From assembly GCF_014201465.1 (NCBI RefSeq), contig NZ_JACHEP010000002.1:124001-188000 (forward strand): DNA of 64,000 bases. Direction: 5' to 3'. Of the stretch, positions 23,221 through 32,263 are shown one piece after another. The first letter of the stretch is position 1, and each line of letters begins with the position of its first letter. This DNA comes from Anoxybacteroides tepidamans. Lineage in GTDB: Bacteria; Bacillota; Bacilli; Bacillales; Anoxybacillaceae. Below the pieces are notes generated by a model. It saw only the letters and a program-made list of their open reading frames with translations, was not told where the DNA came from and ran no database searches. Made by a program: the position numbers and the translations under genes.

Positions 23221-24306
23221 CTACACCCCTTGCCCGCCTGTGTATTTTATAATCGCTTCCGCAATTCCTTCTAGAGGCACAATATCATCGACTAAATTTG
23301 TCGCAATGGCCGATTTAGGCATTCCGAACACAACTGCTGTATCCTCTGACTCGGCAATCGCTTTTGTATCCCCTTTTTCTTTCAATTGTTTTAATCCAAT
23401 CGTTCCGTCAGATCCCATTCCAGTCATAATAACCGCAATTTTTTCGTAATCACTTAACTTACTCACCGATTCAAACAATACATCCACGGAAGGACGATGT
23501 CCGTTTCGCGGAGGAGAGTAGTCAAGGTGTGCAATAAGCGACTTACCGGATGATTCGACGATAAAATGCGCATCACCGGGAGCAATGTACGCTACGCCTT
23601 GCTTTAGCTCTTCTTGGTGCTCTACTTCTTTTACAGAAATATCGCAAAGCGAATCGAGCCGTTGGGCTAGTGATTTCGTAAATCCTTTTGGCATATGTTG
23701 TACGATCACAATCGGCGCTGCAATATGTTTCGGCAATTGCGTCAACACTTGTTGCAGTGCTCTTGGACCCCCTGTCGATGTGCCGATACAAACAATTTTT
23801 TTCTTATGATCTTTTGGCAATAATCGTACTTCTATTTTACTATATGGCCTTTGCTGAGAACTAGCGATTGTTTCACTTTTCTCTCTCTGCTTGATTCCGC
23901 GCAAATTGGCGCGGCTAGCAAGAATGATTTTATCAATGATTTGTTCTTTTACTTTATAGAGATCTAGAGAAATATTTCCGGATGGTTTCGGGACAAAATC
24001 GACGGCACCATAGTGCATCGCCAAAATCGTATTTTCTGCTCCCTCCTTCGTCGTACTTGACAGCATGACAACCGGAAGTGGATGGTCCTCCATAATTTGT
24101 TTTAACGCCTCAAGCCCGTTCATGATCGGCATTTCCACATCCATTGTCACGACATCCGGCTTTAATGACTGAATTTTTTCAAGCGCATCTTTACCATTTC
24201 GAGCCGTTCCAATCACTTCTATTTGCGGATGTTCCGACAAAAAATCAGTAATGACTTTTCTCATAAAGGCGGAGTCATCAACAACTAACACTTTGATTTT
24301 ACTCAT
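23221..24306 (-). CDS. cheB: chemotaxis response regulator / methylesterase CheB
   Basis: CheB removes methyl groups from, and deamidates, chemoreceptors for adaptation. It has an N-terminal receiver domain with phospho-acceptor Asp56 (VVTMDVEMP) and a C-terminal esterase domain with the catalytic triad Ser in GTSTGGPRAL, His in IVQHMP and Asp in GMGSDGTIG. At 361 residues the length is typical. It lies between flhG and cheA, with gaps of only 7 and 4 bases. Confidence 0.97.
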   Translation of the reverse strand: MSKIKVLVVDDSAFMRKVITDFLSEHPQIEVIGTARNGKDALEKIQSLKPDVVTMDVEMPIMNGLEALKQIMEDHPLPVVMLSSTTKEGAENTILAMHYGAVDFVPKPSGNISLDLYKVKEQIIDKIILASRANLRGIKQREKSETIASSQQRPYSKIEVRLLPKDHKKKIVCIGTSTGGPRALQQVLTQLPKHIAAPIVIVQHMPKGFTKSLAQRLDSLCDISVKEVEHQEELKQGVAYIAPGDAHFIVESSGKSLIAHLDYSPPRNGHRPSVDVLFESVSKLSDYEKIAVIMTGMGSDGTIGLKQLKEKGDTKAIAESEDTAVVFGMPKSAIATNLVDDIVPLEGIAEAIIKYTGGQGV

Positions 24307-24313
24307 AAACTCC

Positions 24314-25189
24314 CTACCTTTCTAAAAGAAATTGTCGCAATTTAGCAAAAAAGTTGACCGGGCGAGAAGTGCTCGATTCATCGATCGTCCGATTGGCTAA
24401 ATATCGATCTGTAAGCTCTACCATCGCACGGCTTATTTTGGTCGTCGGATCAAAGAGCAAAAACGGTGTTTGTCTTGTTACCGCTTTGGAAACGGTACGA
24501 TCTTCTGGCAACACGCCTAACTTCGTCACTTCTTTGCCGAGAAATTGTTTCATTGCATTTTTTAAACGGTGCAGCGTTTCACGGCCTTCTTGATCCGTTT
24601 GTGCACGGTTGACGATTAAATAAAACGGTATCCCTTTTTCTTGCATGTGAATGTACTTCATCGTCGCATAGGCATCCGTAATCGAGGTTGGTTCAGGCGT
24701 CGTAATCACAAAAATTTCATGCACAGCCATCAACAGCTGCAGACGATCTTCTGAAATACCGGCTCCCATATCAAAAATCAAATAATCGTACTGTTCAGAT
24801 ATCGATTGCAGTTGCTCTAAAAAATAATCGACTTTCTTGTGGTCCATCGTAAAAATGTTTGTTAATCCGGTTCCACCAGCAATGAACGATAAATTGCTAG
24901 GTCCTTTTTTGATCAGTTCGTGAATCGAAATATGGCGATGAAACAAATCAATGATCGTCGTATGAGATGATTGACCGAGTAAAATGTCAATATTCCCCAT
25001 ACCGATATCCATATCAAACAATAGCACGTGAAACCCGCGTTTTGATAACGTAAGAGCGAAATTTAATGAAAAATTCGATTTTCCCACGCCACCTTTTCCG
25101 CTAATAACGGCAATCGCTTTTGTTTCTGTTCCTTTGTTCATTCGACTCAACCGTAGACGTAAGCTTTCTGCTTGATCTCTCATCTTCAC
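24314..25189 (-). CDS. flhG: MinD-like ATPase FlhG (YlxH), flagellar number regulator
   Basis: A ParA/MinD-family ATPase that, with FlhF, sets flagellar number and position and interacts with the C-ring protein FliM/FliY. The deviant Walker A KGGVGKSNFSLN is near residue 30, and DMDIGMGNIDILLG and DMGAGIS follow. The C-terminal region (about 250-291) is Arg/Phe-rich and could give membrane association. The start overlaps the flhF stop by four bases. B. subtilis FlhG has an N-terminal FlhF-activating segment; the first 25 residues here are comparable (MRDQAESLRLRL). Confidence 0.95.
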   Translation of the reverse strand: MKMRDQAESLRLRLSRMNKGTETKAIAVISGKGGVGKSNFSLNFALTLSKRGFHVLLFDMDIGMGNIDILLGQSSHTTIIDLFHRHISIHELIKKGPSNLSFIAGGTGLTNIFTMDHKKVDYFLEQLQSISEQYDYLIFDMGAGISEDRLQLLMAVHEIFVITTPEPTSITDAYATMKYIHMQEKGIPFYLIVNRAQTDQEGRETLHRLKNAMKQFLGKEVTKLGVLPEDRTVSKAVTRQTPFLLFDPTTKISRAMVELTDRYLANRTIDESSTSRPVNFFAKLRQFLLER

Positions 25190-26319
25190 TCGACCCCAAG
25201 CAACGTATTTACGATTTTTTCCGGCGATGCCTCTATAATGTCGTCTGGAACACTTTGACCGTTCGTCAAATAGGCCACGCCAGCCTGGTAATCCGTCATT
25301 AAATTGAACATCGCTCCATACTGGCTTGTTTCATCTAATTTTGTAAAGATAAAACGATCGATATGAATAAATGAAAACTGTTCATAAATCGTTTTCATAT
25401 CAACCCATTTAGCTGTTAATGCGAGGACGAGAAACGTTTCCATCTCTTCATTAAAATCAATAATTTCACGCAAGTCTTTGACATATTGTGGATTGCGAAA
25501 ATTGCGCCCCGCTGTATCAATAAATACAACATCGTAAGTAGAAAACTTTTTCTTTGCTTCACGGAAATCTTCCATATTGTAACAAACTTCAAGCGGCACA
25601 TCTAAAATTTTCGCATACGTTTTTAATTGATCAATGGCTGCAATTCGATACGTATCTGTCGTAATAAAAGCCACTTTTTTGCGATGTTTCAATGCACAAT
25701 CTGCTGCCATTTTTGCTAATGTCGTTGTTTTTCCGACACCCGTCGGTCCAACAACGTTGACATATTTCTTTTGAAACGAAAGGCCGCCGAATGATAGCCC
25801 CTCGATTTTTTTCAATAGTATCTCCTTCACCCAGCTCATCACTTGTTTTTTTGTTGCCGTTCCCCGATGCAAATACCATCGTTCAACCGCTTCTGCCATA
25901 ATCTCTTGCCGCAACGTATTCGACAGTTCTTGTTCAATGAGCAGTTCATTGAGTTCATTCAACGGTCGGGGATATGATGCAAAATTGGTTACTACGTTTG
26001 TAGACAACTGTTTTAGCATCGTTTTTAATTCGTTCAACTCATTCAATAACGCTGCATCTGAAGCTGGTTTTTGCTCGGATGATGGTCGTTGTACAGGCGT
26101 TGGGTTTACAAATTTTCCTTTATTTTCGTTGGTTGTTGAACGTACCGGTTTTGAATCGACCGCCGCAATGACTTCGATGTTTTTCTTTGTAAACAGTCCG
26201 AAAAAGCCGCCTTTATGGACTACTTTCGAATTTAAAATGACCGCATCATTTCCTAGCTCCGCTCGAATCATTTTCATCGCTTCTGGCATCGACGGAGCGA
26301 CAAATTTTTTTACCTTCAT
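25186..26319 (-). CDS. flhF: SRP-type GTPase FlhF
   Basis: An SRP-family GTPase controlling the placement of flagella. The 377-residue product has an N-terminal basic domain (MKVKKFVAPSMPEAM), a variable linker with polar repeats, an N domain, and the G domain with [35 protein letters not shown] and TKLDET. It overlaps flhA by four bases upstream and flhG by four downstream, a tightly coupled trio. Confidence 0.97.
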   Translation of the reverse strand: MKVKKFVAPSMPEAMKMIRAELGNDAVILNSKVVHKGGFFGLFTKKNIEVIAAVDSKPVRSTTNENKGKFVNPTPVQRPSSEQKPASDAALLNELNELKTMLKQLSTNVVTNFASYPRPLNELNELLIEQELSNTLRQEIMAEAVERWYLHRGTATKKQVMSWVKEILLKKIEGLSFGGLSFQKKYVNVVGPTGVGKTTTLAKMAADCALKHRKKVAFITTDTYRIAAIDQLKTYAKILDVPLEVCYNMEDFREAKKKFSTYDVVFIDTAGRNFRNPQYVKDLREIIDFNEEMETFLVLALTAKWVDMKTIYEQFSFIHIDRFIFTKLDETSQYGAMFNLMTDYQAGVAYLTNGQSVPDDIIEASPEKIVNTLLGVE

Positions 26320-28355
26320 TCAATCTCCACCACCCCGACACTTTGAACTTCTACATTCGCCTCTAGCTCATTATAAGACAATACAGGAACGTTTGGAAAA
26401 TACCGTTCTGTCAATTGGCGCACGTACATTCGAACCGCAGGAGAGCAAAGCAAAATCGGCTGTTGATTCGGAAAAGAATGCTGCTCAAGCTGAAATGCTA
26501 CCGCTTCGATAATCGATTGCGATACGGTTGGATCAAGCGACAAATAGTTTCCGTGTTCCGTTTGCTGAACCCCTTCAGCAATTGCTTTTTCCACTTTTCC
26601 AGACATAGTAATAACTCTTAGCGGCTCCCCTGGCACTGCATATTGGCTTGTAATTTGCCGTGCCAGCGCTTGACGTACATATTCCGTTAACAAGTCAGTA
26701 TCGCTTGTCATTCGTCCGAAATCCGCTAATGTTTCAAAAATGATCGGCAAATTGCGGATCGATACTTTTTCCCGCAACAATTTTGCTAACACTTTTTGCA
26801 CATCCCCAATCGAAAGCGGATTTGGCGTTACTTCTTCCACTAAAATCGGATACGATTCTTTTAAATGGTCAACCAGTTGCTTTGTTTCTTGTCTTCCAAG
26901 CAATTCGTGGGCATGCGCCTTTAATACTTCCGTAATATGTGTGGAAACGACAGACGGCGGGTCGACCACCGTGTAACCGAACATTTCGGCCTGCTCTTTC
27001 ATTTCTTCAGAAATCCATTTTGCCGGCAAACCGAAAGCAGGCTCAAGCGTATCAATTCCTTCAATCGAATCATCTTCGATTCCGGGACTCATCGCTAAAT
27101 AATGATCAAGCAGCAATTCTCCTCTAGCTACTTCGTCTCCTTTAATTTTTAAGCGATATTCATTCGGTTGCAATTGAATGTTATCACGGATGCGTACAAC
27201 CGGAATGACAAGTCCAAGCTCTAGCGCCAATTGCCGGCGAATCATGACAATGCGGTCAAGCAGATCGCCGCCTTGATTTGCATCAGCTAACGGAATGAGC
27301 GCATAGCCAAACTCAAATTCAATCGGGTCTACACTCAGTAAATGAACAACGCTTTCCGGACTTTTCATTTGATCCATTTCAACGGCTTCTCCTTGCTCTT
27401 CCACAGCCGTTTCTTCTTCTTTTGGCGTTTTTGTCGAGAAATGATACCCACCAAGCGCCAGCAGCCCGGCAATCGGGATCGTTAACACATCGTTAATCGG
27501 CGTAAACAATCCTAATAAGAAAATCGTTCCTGCTGTCACATAAAGCATTTTCGGAAAAGCGAACAACTGCCGCATAATATCGCCGCCGAGATTGCTATCG
27601 GACGCTGCTCTTGTAACAACAATTCCTGTCGCTGTGGAGATGAGAAGGGCTGGAATTTGGCTGACAATGCCATCACCGACCGTCAATAACGTATATCGCT
27701 TCGCCGCTTCAGATACGTCAAGTCCTTGCTGTACGACACCGATGACCATTCCAAATAACATATTGATGATCACGATAATAATGCCGGCTATCGCATCTCC
27801 TTTTACGAACTTGCTTGCTCCATCCATTGCTCCGTAAAAGTCCGCTTCTTGTGCCACTTTTTCGCGGCGTTGGCGCGCCTCTTGTTCCGAAATCATTCCT
27901 GCGTTTAAATCGGCATCAATGCTCATTTGTTTCCCTGGCATTGCATCGAGCGTAAAGCGAGCTGCAACTTCGGAAACGCGCTCCGCTCCCTTCGTAATCA
28001 CGACAAATTGAATAATAATTAAAATTAAGAACACGACAAAGCCGACAACAACATTTCCTCCCACGACGAACGTACCGAACGTTTCGACAACGCCCCCAGC
28101 ATCCCCCTTGCTTAAAATCGAACGGGTCGTCGACACGTTCAATCCTAAACGGAAAAGGGTAAGCAGTAATAATAAAGAAGGGAAAATCGAAAATTGCAGC
28201 GGTTCACTCATATTCATCGAAGTAAGGAGAACTAGTAGCGCAAGAGAAATATTCACAATGATAAGAACGCTAAGAAGCCATGTTGGAAGCGGGATAATTA
28301 GCATCGCTACAATAAGCACAACCATGAGTAATACTGATAAATCTCTTGCTTGCAT
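26316..28355 (-). CDS. flhA: flagellar type III export gate protein FlhA
   Basis: A gate component of the flagellar export apparatus, coupling proton-motive force to export and docking chaperone-substrate complexes. The 679-residue protein has about eight membrane helices in the first 320 residues. The cytoplasmic loop FHIPEP-type region reads LFRLGLNVSTTRSIL, GAERVSEVAARFTLDAMPGKQMSID. The C-terminal cytoplasmic domain runs from about 340. I start at MQARDLSVLL, with AAGGAGC upstream, eight codons inside the longest frame. Confidence 0.97.
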   Translation of the reverse strand: MQARDLSVLLMVVLIVAMLIIPLPTWLLSVLIIVNISLALLVLLTSMNMSEPLQFSIFPSLLLLLTLFRLGLNVSTTRSILSKGDAGGVVETFGTFVVGGNVVVGFVVFLILIIIQFVVITKGAERVSEVAARFTLDAMPGKQMSIDADLNAGMISEQEARQRREKVAQEADFYGAMDGASKFVKGDAIAGIIIVIINMLFGMVIGVVQQGLDVSEAAKRYTLLTVGDGIVSQIPALLISTATGIVVTRAASDSNLGGDIMRQLFAFPKMLYVTAGTIFLLGLFTPINDVLTIPIAGLLALGGYHFSTKTPKEEETAVEEQGEAVEMDQMKSPESVVHLLSVDPIEFEFGYALIPLADANQGGDLLDRIVMIRRQLALELGLVIPVVRIRDNIQLQPNEYRLKIKGDEVARGELLLDHYLAMSPGIEDDSIEGIDTLEPAFGLPAKWISEEMKEQAEMFGYTVVDPPSVVSTHITEVLKAHAHELLGRQETKQLVDHLKESYPILVEEVTPNPLSIGDVQKVLAKLLREKVSIRNLPIIFETLADFGRMTSDTDLLTEYVRQALARQITSQYAVPGEPLRVITMSGKVEKAIAEGVQQTEHGNYLSLDPTVSQSIIEAVAFQLEQHSFPNQQPILLCSPAVRMYVRQLTERYFPNVPVLSYNELEANVEVQSVGVVEIE

Positions 28356-28383
28356 AATCTTTCGCTCCTTGAACAACATCTCG

Positions 28384-29466
28384 TCAAATTTTCCGCTTTA
28401 AACGGTATACATATGCTAAAATTTCCGCAACCGCCTTAAAAAATTGCTCTGGAATCGCATCGCCAATTTCTGTTTGACTATATAACGCCCGAGCAAGCGG
28501 GCGATTTTCCACCGTCACAACATCATGCTCTTTTGCTAGTTGTTTCATTTTCAGCGCGATATAATCAACGCCTTTCGCAATGACAATGGGCGCATCCATT
28601 TTTCCATCCTCATATTTTAACGCCACAGCATAATGCGTCGGATTCGTGATAACAACATCAGCTTTAGGCACTTCTTGCATCATTCGTTTCATCGCCATTT
28701 CGCGTTGTTTTTGTTTAATTTTTGATTTGATCAACGGATCCCCTTCCGTTTTCTTATACTCTTCTTTAATTTCTTGTTTCGACATGCGGATATTTTTTTC
28801 AAAGTCAAACCGTTGATACAAATAATCTAAAAACGCAAGAAACAATAGCGCAGCGGACGCGTAAAGCCCCATTTGCACAGCCAAACTAGCTAACGAGCTT
28901 AATGTCGTACTCAGCGATTTGGTCGTCAACGTCAAAATTTGACCGAGTTTCGTCCATAATACAAAAAACGTCACGAAACCGACAATTGCAATTTTTAAAA
29001 TGGATTTTAACAATTCCACAAGCGAACGCAATGACAGCATCCGCTTAAATCCTTGAATCGGATCGAGCTTGCTCAACTTCATTTGCAAAGGCTCTGTCGT
29101 AAATAAAAATCCAACTTGCAAAAAATTGGCGATAAATGCTCCGAAAATAGCTACTAAAAAAATCGGCGCAACGACCCACGCTATTTGCTCTAATATTCTC
29201 AGAAATAAAAGATGCACGGAATCGACTGTAATGTCTGTCCTTGTATATTGCTGAAATGACTCGCGCAAAAGCTGAAAAAATGTTTCTTGATATAGACTAC
29301 CTGAAAACAAAAGGACGGCAAATACAAGTAATAGCACAACGGCTGTGTTCAAATCAGCGCTTTTCGCAACTTGTCCTTTTTCGCGTACTTCTTGGCGTTT
29401 TCGCGGAGTTGCTTTTTCCGTTTTTTCTCCTGCGAAAAACTGCAAATCTAGACGCAACAATTTCAT
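28384..29466 (-). CDS. flhB: flagellar export specificity switch protein FlhB
   Basis: FlhB is the export-gate component whose self-cleavage switches export from hook to filament proteins. The 360-residue product has an N-terminal basic stretch, four membrane helices and a C-terminal cytoplasmic domain with the NPTH autocleavage site (VVITNPTHYAVAL). It starts adjacent to the fliR stop. Compare ylqH at 56.7 kb, which resembles only the C-terminal domain and lacks NPTH. Confidence 0.97.
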   Translation of the reverse strand: MKLLRLDLQFFAGEKTEKATPRKRQEVREKGQVAKSADLNTAVVLLLVFAVLLFSGSLYQETFFQLLRESFQQYTRTDITVDSVHLLFLRILEQIAWVVAPIFLVAIFGAFIANFLQVGFLFTTEPLQMKLSKLDPIQGFKRMLSLRSLVELLKSILKIAIVGFVTFFVLWTKLGQILTLTTKSLSTTLSSLASLAVQMGLYASAALLFLAFLDYLYQRFDFEKNIRMSKQEIKEEYKKTEGDPLIKSKIKQKQREMAMKRMMQEVPKADVVITNPTHYAVALKYEDGKMDAPIVIAKGVDYIALKMKQLAKEHDVVTVENRPLARALYSQTEIGDAIPEQFFKAVAEILAYVYRLKRKI

Positions 29467-30240
29467 TTACCTGCCCCCTATTATATTCATCAAATCGCGC
29501 ATCGAAACAAACATCGTTTCAAACAAATGTTGGGCAGCCATAAACAGCGTGGCCATCGTCAACATTAGAAGAAGAAAACTAACGATGACTTTGACAGGTA
29601 GTCCGACGACAAAAATATTGAGTTGTGGCACTGTTCTTGCCACAATTCCTAACGCAATATCTACTAAAAATAAGCTGCCGACAATCGGAGCAGACATTTG
29701 AAAAGCGATGACAAACATTTTGCTAAACGCCTTCACAACATATTGCACGACGTTTTCATGACCAAACGGAAAAAAAGAGTTCAAAGGGATGAGCTGATAA
29801 CTATAAAAAACACCGTCTAATAAAATGTGGTGTCCGTTCACGGCTAACAGCAATAGCAGAGCAAACGTATACAAATATTGTCCCATCAGCGGGCTTTGTG
29901 CCCCTGTTTGCGGGTCAATGACGTTGGCAATAGCAAACCCCATTTGAAAATCAATTAACCCGCCGACAATTTGGATCGCTGCCATAATGATGTACGCCAA
30001 CAAACCGATACAAAGGCCGATCAATACTTCTTTTATAACAAGCAATATATACATGCCATCCAATGCAATCGGTTCTTTTTTCATCCCAAGAAACATCAGC
30101 CAACTTACAAAAAACGATAGCCCGATTTTATGCGTATGCGGAATCGTTCGATAAGAAAATAATGGCAACGTTGTAAAAAAAGAAGCGACTCGTGCGAATA
30201 CTAATAAAAATGCTGGCAAATACGACAATAATTGTTCCAT
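29467..30240 (-). CDS. fliR: flagellar export gate protein FliR
   Basis: An integral membrane component of the FliPQR export channel. The 257-residue product is almost entirely hydrophobic with about six helices, and contains the family segment GGLIDFQMGFAIANVIDPQTGAQSP (read as two parts) near residue 90. It follows fliQ by 4 bases and abuts flhB. Confidence 0.95.
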   Translation of the reverse strand: MEQLLSYLPAFLLVFARVASFFTTLPLFSYRTIPHTHKIGLSFFVSWLMFLGMKKEPIALDGMYILLVIKEVLIGLCIGLLAYIIMAAIQIVGGLIDFQMGFAIANVIDPQTGAQSPLMGQYLYTFALLLLLAVNGHHILLDGVFYSYQLIPLNSFFPFGHENVVQYVVKAFSKMFVIAFQMSAPIVGSLFLVDIALGIVARTVPQLNIFVVGLPVKVIVSFLLLMLTMATLFMAAQHLFETMFVSMRDLMNIIGGR

Positions 30241-30244
30241 ACGA

Positions 30245-30514
30245 TCAGCCTACAAATCTCGTTAAATTATTGAAAATTTCATATGCATAGGAAACCATTC
30301 TCGAAAGCATCCACGGACCGAAAAAAACAAGACCGACTAGCACAGCAACAATTTTGGGTACAAACGCAAGGGTTTGCTCTTGAATTTGCGTCGTTGCTTG
30401 GAAAATGCTGATGAAAAGTCCAACGGCAAGCGCTAGCAACAACAGCGGGCCACAAACGATTAAAATCATATACACGCCTTGTTCAGCGAGTTGAATAACT
30501 ACATTTGCGTTCAC
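30245..30514 (-). CDS. fliQ: flagellar export gate protein FliQ
   Basis: A small two-helix subunit of the FliPQR export channel. The 89 residues include LLLLALAVGLFISIFQATTQIQEQ (split by the first loop) and FVPKIVAVLVGLVFFGPWML, the family core. Length and position between fliP and fliR are as expected. Confidence 0.95.
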   Translation of the reverse strand: MNANVVIQLAEQGVYMILIVCGPLLLLALAVGLFISIFQATTQIQEQTLAFVPKIVAVLVGLVFFGPWMLSRMVSYAYEIFNNLTRFVG

Positions 30515-30534
30515 AACCGTTCACCTACTTTAAT

Positions 30535-31200
30535 TTAAAAACTTTCCAATAACGACTTCACAACTAAATACCAGCCATCCACAAGGACAAATAATAAAAT
30601 TTTGAACGGCAGCGAAATCATGACCGGCGGGAGCATCATCATTCCCATCGACATAAGAACGCTTGCTACGACCATATCAATTACTAAAAACGGGATGAAA
30701 ATCATAAATCCCATTTGAAATGCCGTTTTGATTTCGCTAATCGCAAAAGCAGGCACAAGGGTCGTTAACGGGATGTCTTGAACATTTTTTGGTTTTTTCG
30801 CACCGCTGTATGTTAAAAATAGCGCCAAATCTTTTTGTCTCGTATGTTTGCTCATAAACTCTTTGAGCGGTACAGAAGCGCGTTCATACGCTTGCTCCAA
30901 ATTGATTTTTTCCGAAAACAGTGGCTGAAGGGCTTGGTCGTTAATTTGTTTAAATGTCGGTGCCATAATAAAAAATGTTAAAAATAGCGCTAATCCAATA
31001 AGCACTTGGTTCGGCGGCATCTGTTGCGTCCCAAGCGATGTGCGAACAAACGATAAAACAATGATAATGCGAGTAAAACAAGTCATCATAATTAAAATGC
31101 CTGGCGCAATCGACAATACTGTTAATAAAAGCAACAACTTCACAGACATCGAAACATTTTCAGGAGCAACTTGGTTAAAAAATTGCATAAACTCATTCAT
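30535..31200 (-). CDS. fliP: flagellar export gate protein FliP
   Basis: The main subunit of the FliPQR channel. The 221-residue product shows the family core LTVLSIAPGILIMMTCFTRI and MPPNQVLIGLALFLTFFIMAP, and the late FMIFIPFLVIDMVVASVLMSMGM region. I start at MNEFMQFFNQ, eight codons inside the longest frame; the length then equals B. subtilis FliP. The start overlaps the 3' end of fliZ by 8 bases. Confidence 0.96.
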   Translation of the reverse strand: MNEFMQFFNQVAPENVSMSVKLLLLLTVLSIAPGILIMMTCFTRIIIVLSFVRTSLGTQQMPPNQVLIGLALFLTFFIMAPTFKQINDQALQPLFSEKINLEQAYERASVPLKEFMSKHTRQKDLALFLTYSGAKKPKNVQDIPLTTLVPAFAISEIKTAFQMGFMIFIPFLVIDMVVASVLMSMGMMMLPPVMISLPFKILLFVLVDGWYLVVKSLLESF

Positions 31201-31864
31201 CGGACGTTGTTCCCTTCTCTTCAATCTGCTTCAGCAGCTTTTGACGCTCTTTCGCTAACTCCTCCATTTGTCTCGCAAATAGATCGCGAAACGGTGTTGC
31301 TTCGTTTTCCATTTCTTTTTTCTTTATGAAACGATTAAATAATTGAGAAAGCCACTTGTTTGGCTCTAACATTTGTTGCAGTGATTCATTATGCATCGAT
31401 AACAGTTCCTTTACTTCATCATCATCATCAATTTCCCGCAATAGTTGAACGGACTCCCCAACACCAACGATTAAAATGCGCTTTCCTACTTTCACAAGCT
31501 GTACAGAGCGATTAGTGCCAACATTGCTGCCACCAAGATGTTCAATCAATCCGCGTTTACCTGATAAAAAACGCCCACGTTGATTCATAAATCGCAATAG
31601 CGCATAAATGAGGAACAGGACAAACAACGTAGCGAGAATCAGTTTTATCACATCCCAAACAGTAAAAGCGGAAGCTACTTGAGCCGGCTGCTGATTGCTT
31701 GTCTTTTTTTGATCAATAGAAGACGAATCTTCACATGCTTCCGGATGCTCTAAACATTGCTTTACAGTAGGAGATTGCTCCGCAAAAACAGGTGTTCCTG
31801 TTTGCGAAGCAACTATCGCTACGAAACATATGAGTGCTAATAGAATGATTCGAAACTGAAACAA
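31193..31864 (-). CDS. fliZ: flagellar biosynthesis membrane protein FliZ (FliO type)
   Basis: A membrane protein that helps assemble the FliP ring. The product has an N-terminal signal-like segment (FQFRIILLALICFVAIVASQTG), a short extracellular loop with two cysteines (KQCLEHPEACED), a transmembrane helix (about 88-110), and a cytoplasmic FliO domain (GGSNVGTNRSVQLVKVGKRILIVGVGESVQLL). I choose a TTG start because AGAGGTGG lies 7 bases upstream and the resulting 223 residues match B. subtilis. It lies between cheY and fliP. Confidence 0.9.
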   Translation of the reverse strand: MFQFRIILLALICFVAIVASQTGTPVFAEQSPTVKQCLEHPEACEDSSSIDQKKTSNQQPAQVASAFTVWDVIKLILATLFVLFLIYALLRFMNQRGRFLSGKRGLIEHLGGSNVGTNRSVQLVKVGKRILIVGVGESVQLLREIDDDDEVKELLSMHNESLQQMLEPNKWLSQLFNRFIKKKEMENEATPFRDLFARQMEELAKERQKLLKQIEEKGTTSDE

Positions 31865-31883
31865 GCTCGTTCCACCTCTTATG

Positions 31884-32243
31884 TTAGCCAAGTGTTTTAT
31901 TAATCGCTTCAATGACGCGATCGGCTTGGAACGGTTTGACGACAAAATCTTTCGCACCTGCTTGAATCGCATCGATCACCATCGCCTGCTGTCCCATCGC
32001 GGAGCACATGATCACTTTAGCATTGCTATCAAACTTTCGAATCTCTTTCAACGCCGTAATTCCATCCATTTCCGGCATCGTAATGTCCATTGTGACTAAA
32101 TCCGGGCGCACTTCCTTGTACATTTCCACCGCTTGAAGTCCATCCGCTGCTTCTGCTACGACTTCATGTCCATTTTTCGTCAAAATGTCTTTAATCATCA
32201 TTCTCATAAATGCTGCATCATCCACAACTAATATTCTTGCCAT
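31884..32243 (-). CDS. cheY: chemotaxis response regulator CheY
   Basis: A single-domain receiver that, when phosphorylated by CheA, binds FliM and FliY at the switch. The 119-residue product has the acidic pair DD at residues 8-9, phospho-acceptor Asp53 (LVTMDITMPEMDG), the Thr/Ser position in MCSAMG and the Lys in FVVKPF. I start at MARILVVDD; a TTG two codons upstream is in frame but no better placed. It lies between fliY and fliZ as in B. subtilis. Confidence 0.97.
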   Translation of the reverse strand: MARILVVDDAAFMRMMIKDILTKNGHEVVAEAADGLQAVEMYKEVRPDLVTMDITMPEMDGITALKEIRKFDSNAKVIMCSAMGQQAMVIDAIQAGAKDFVVKPFQADRVIEAINKTLG

Positions 32244-32263
32244 TTCCAAAAAAACCCCCTACG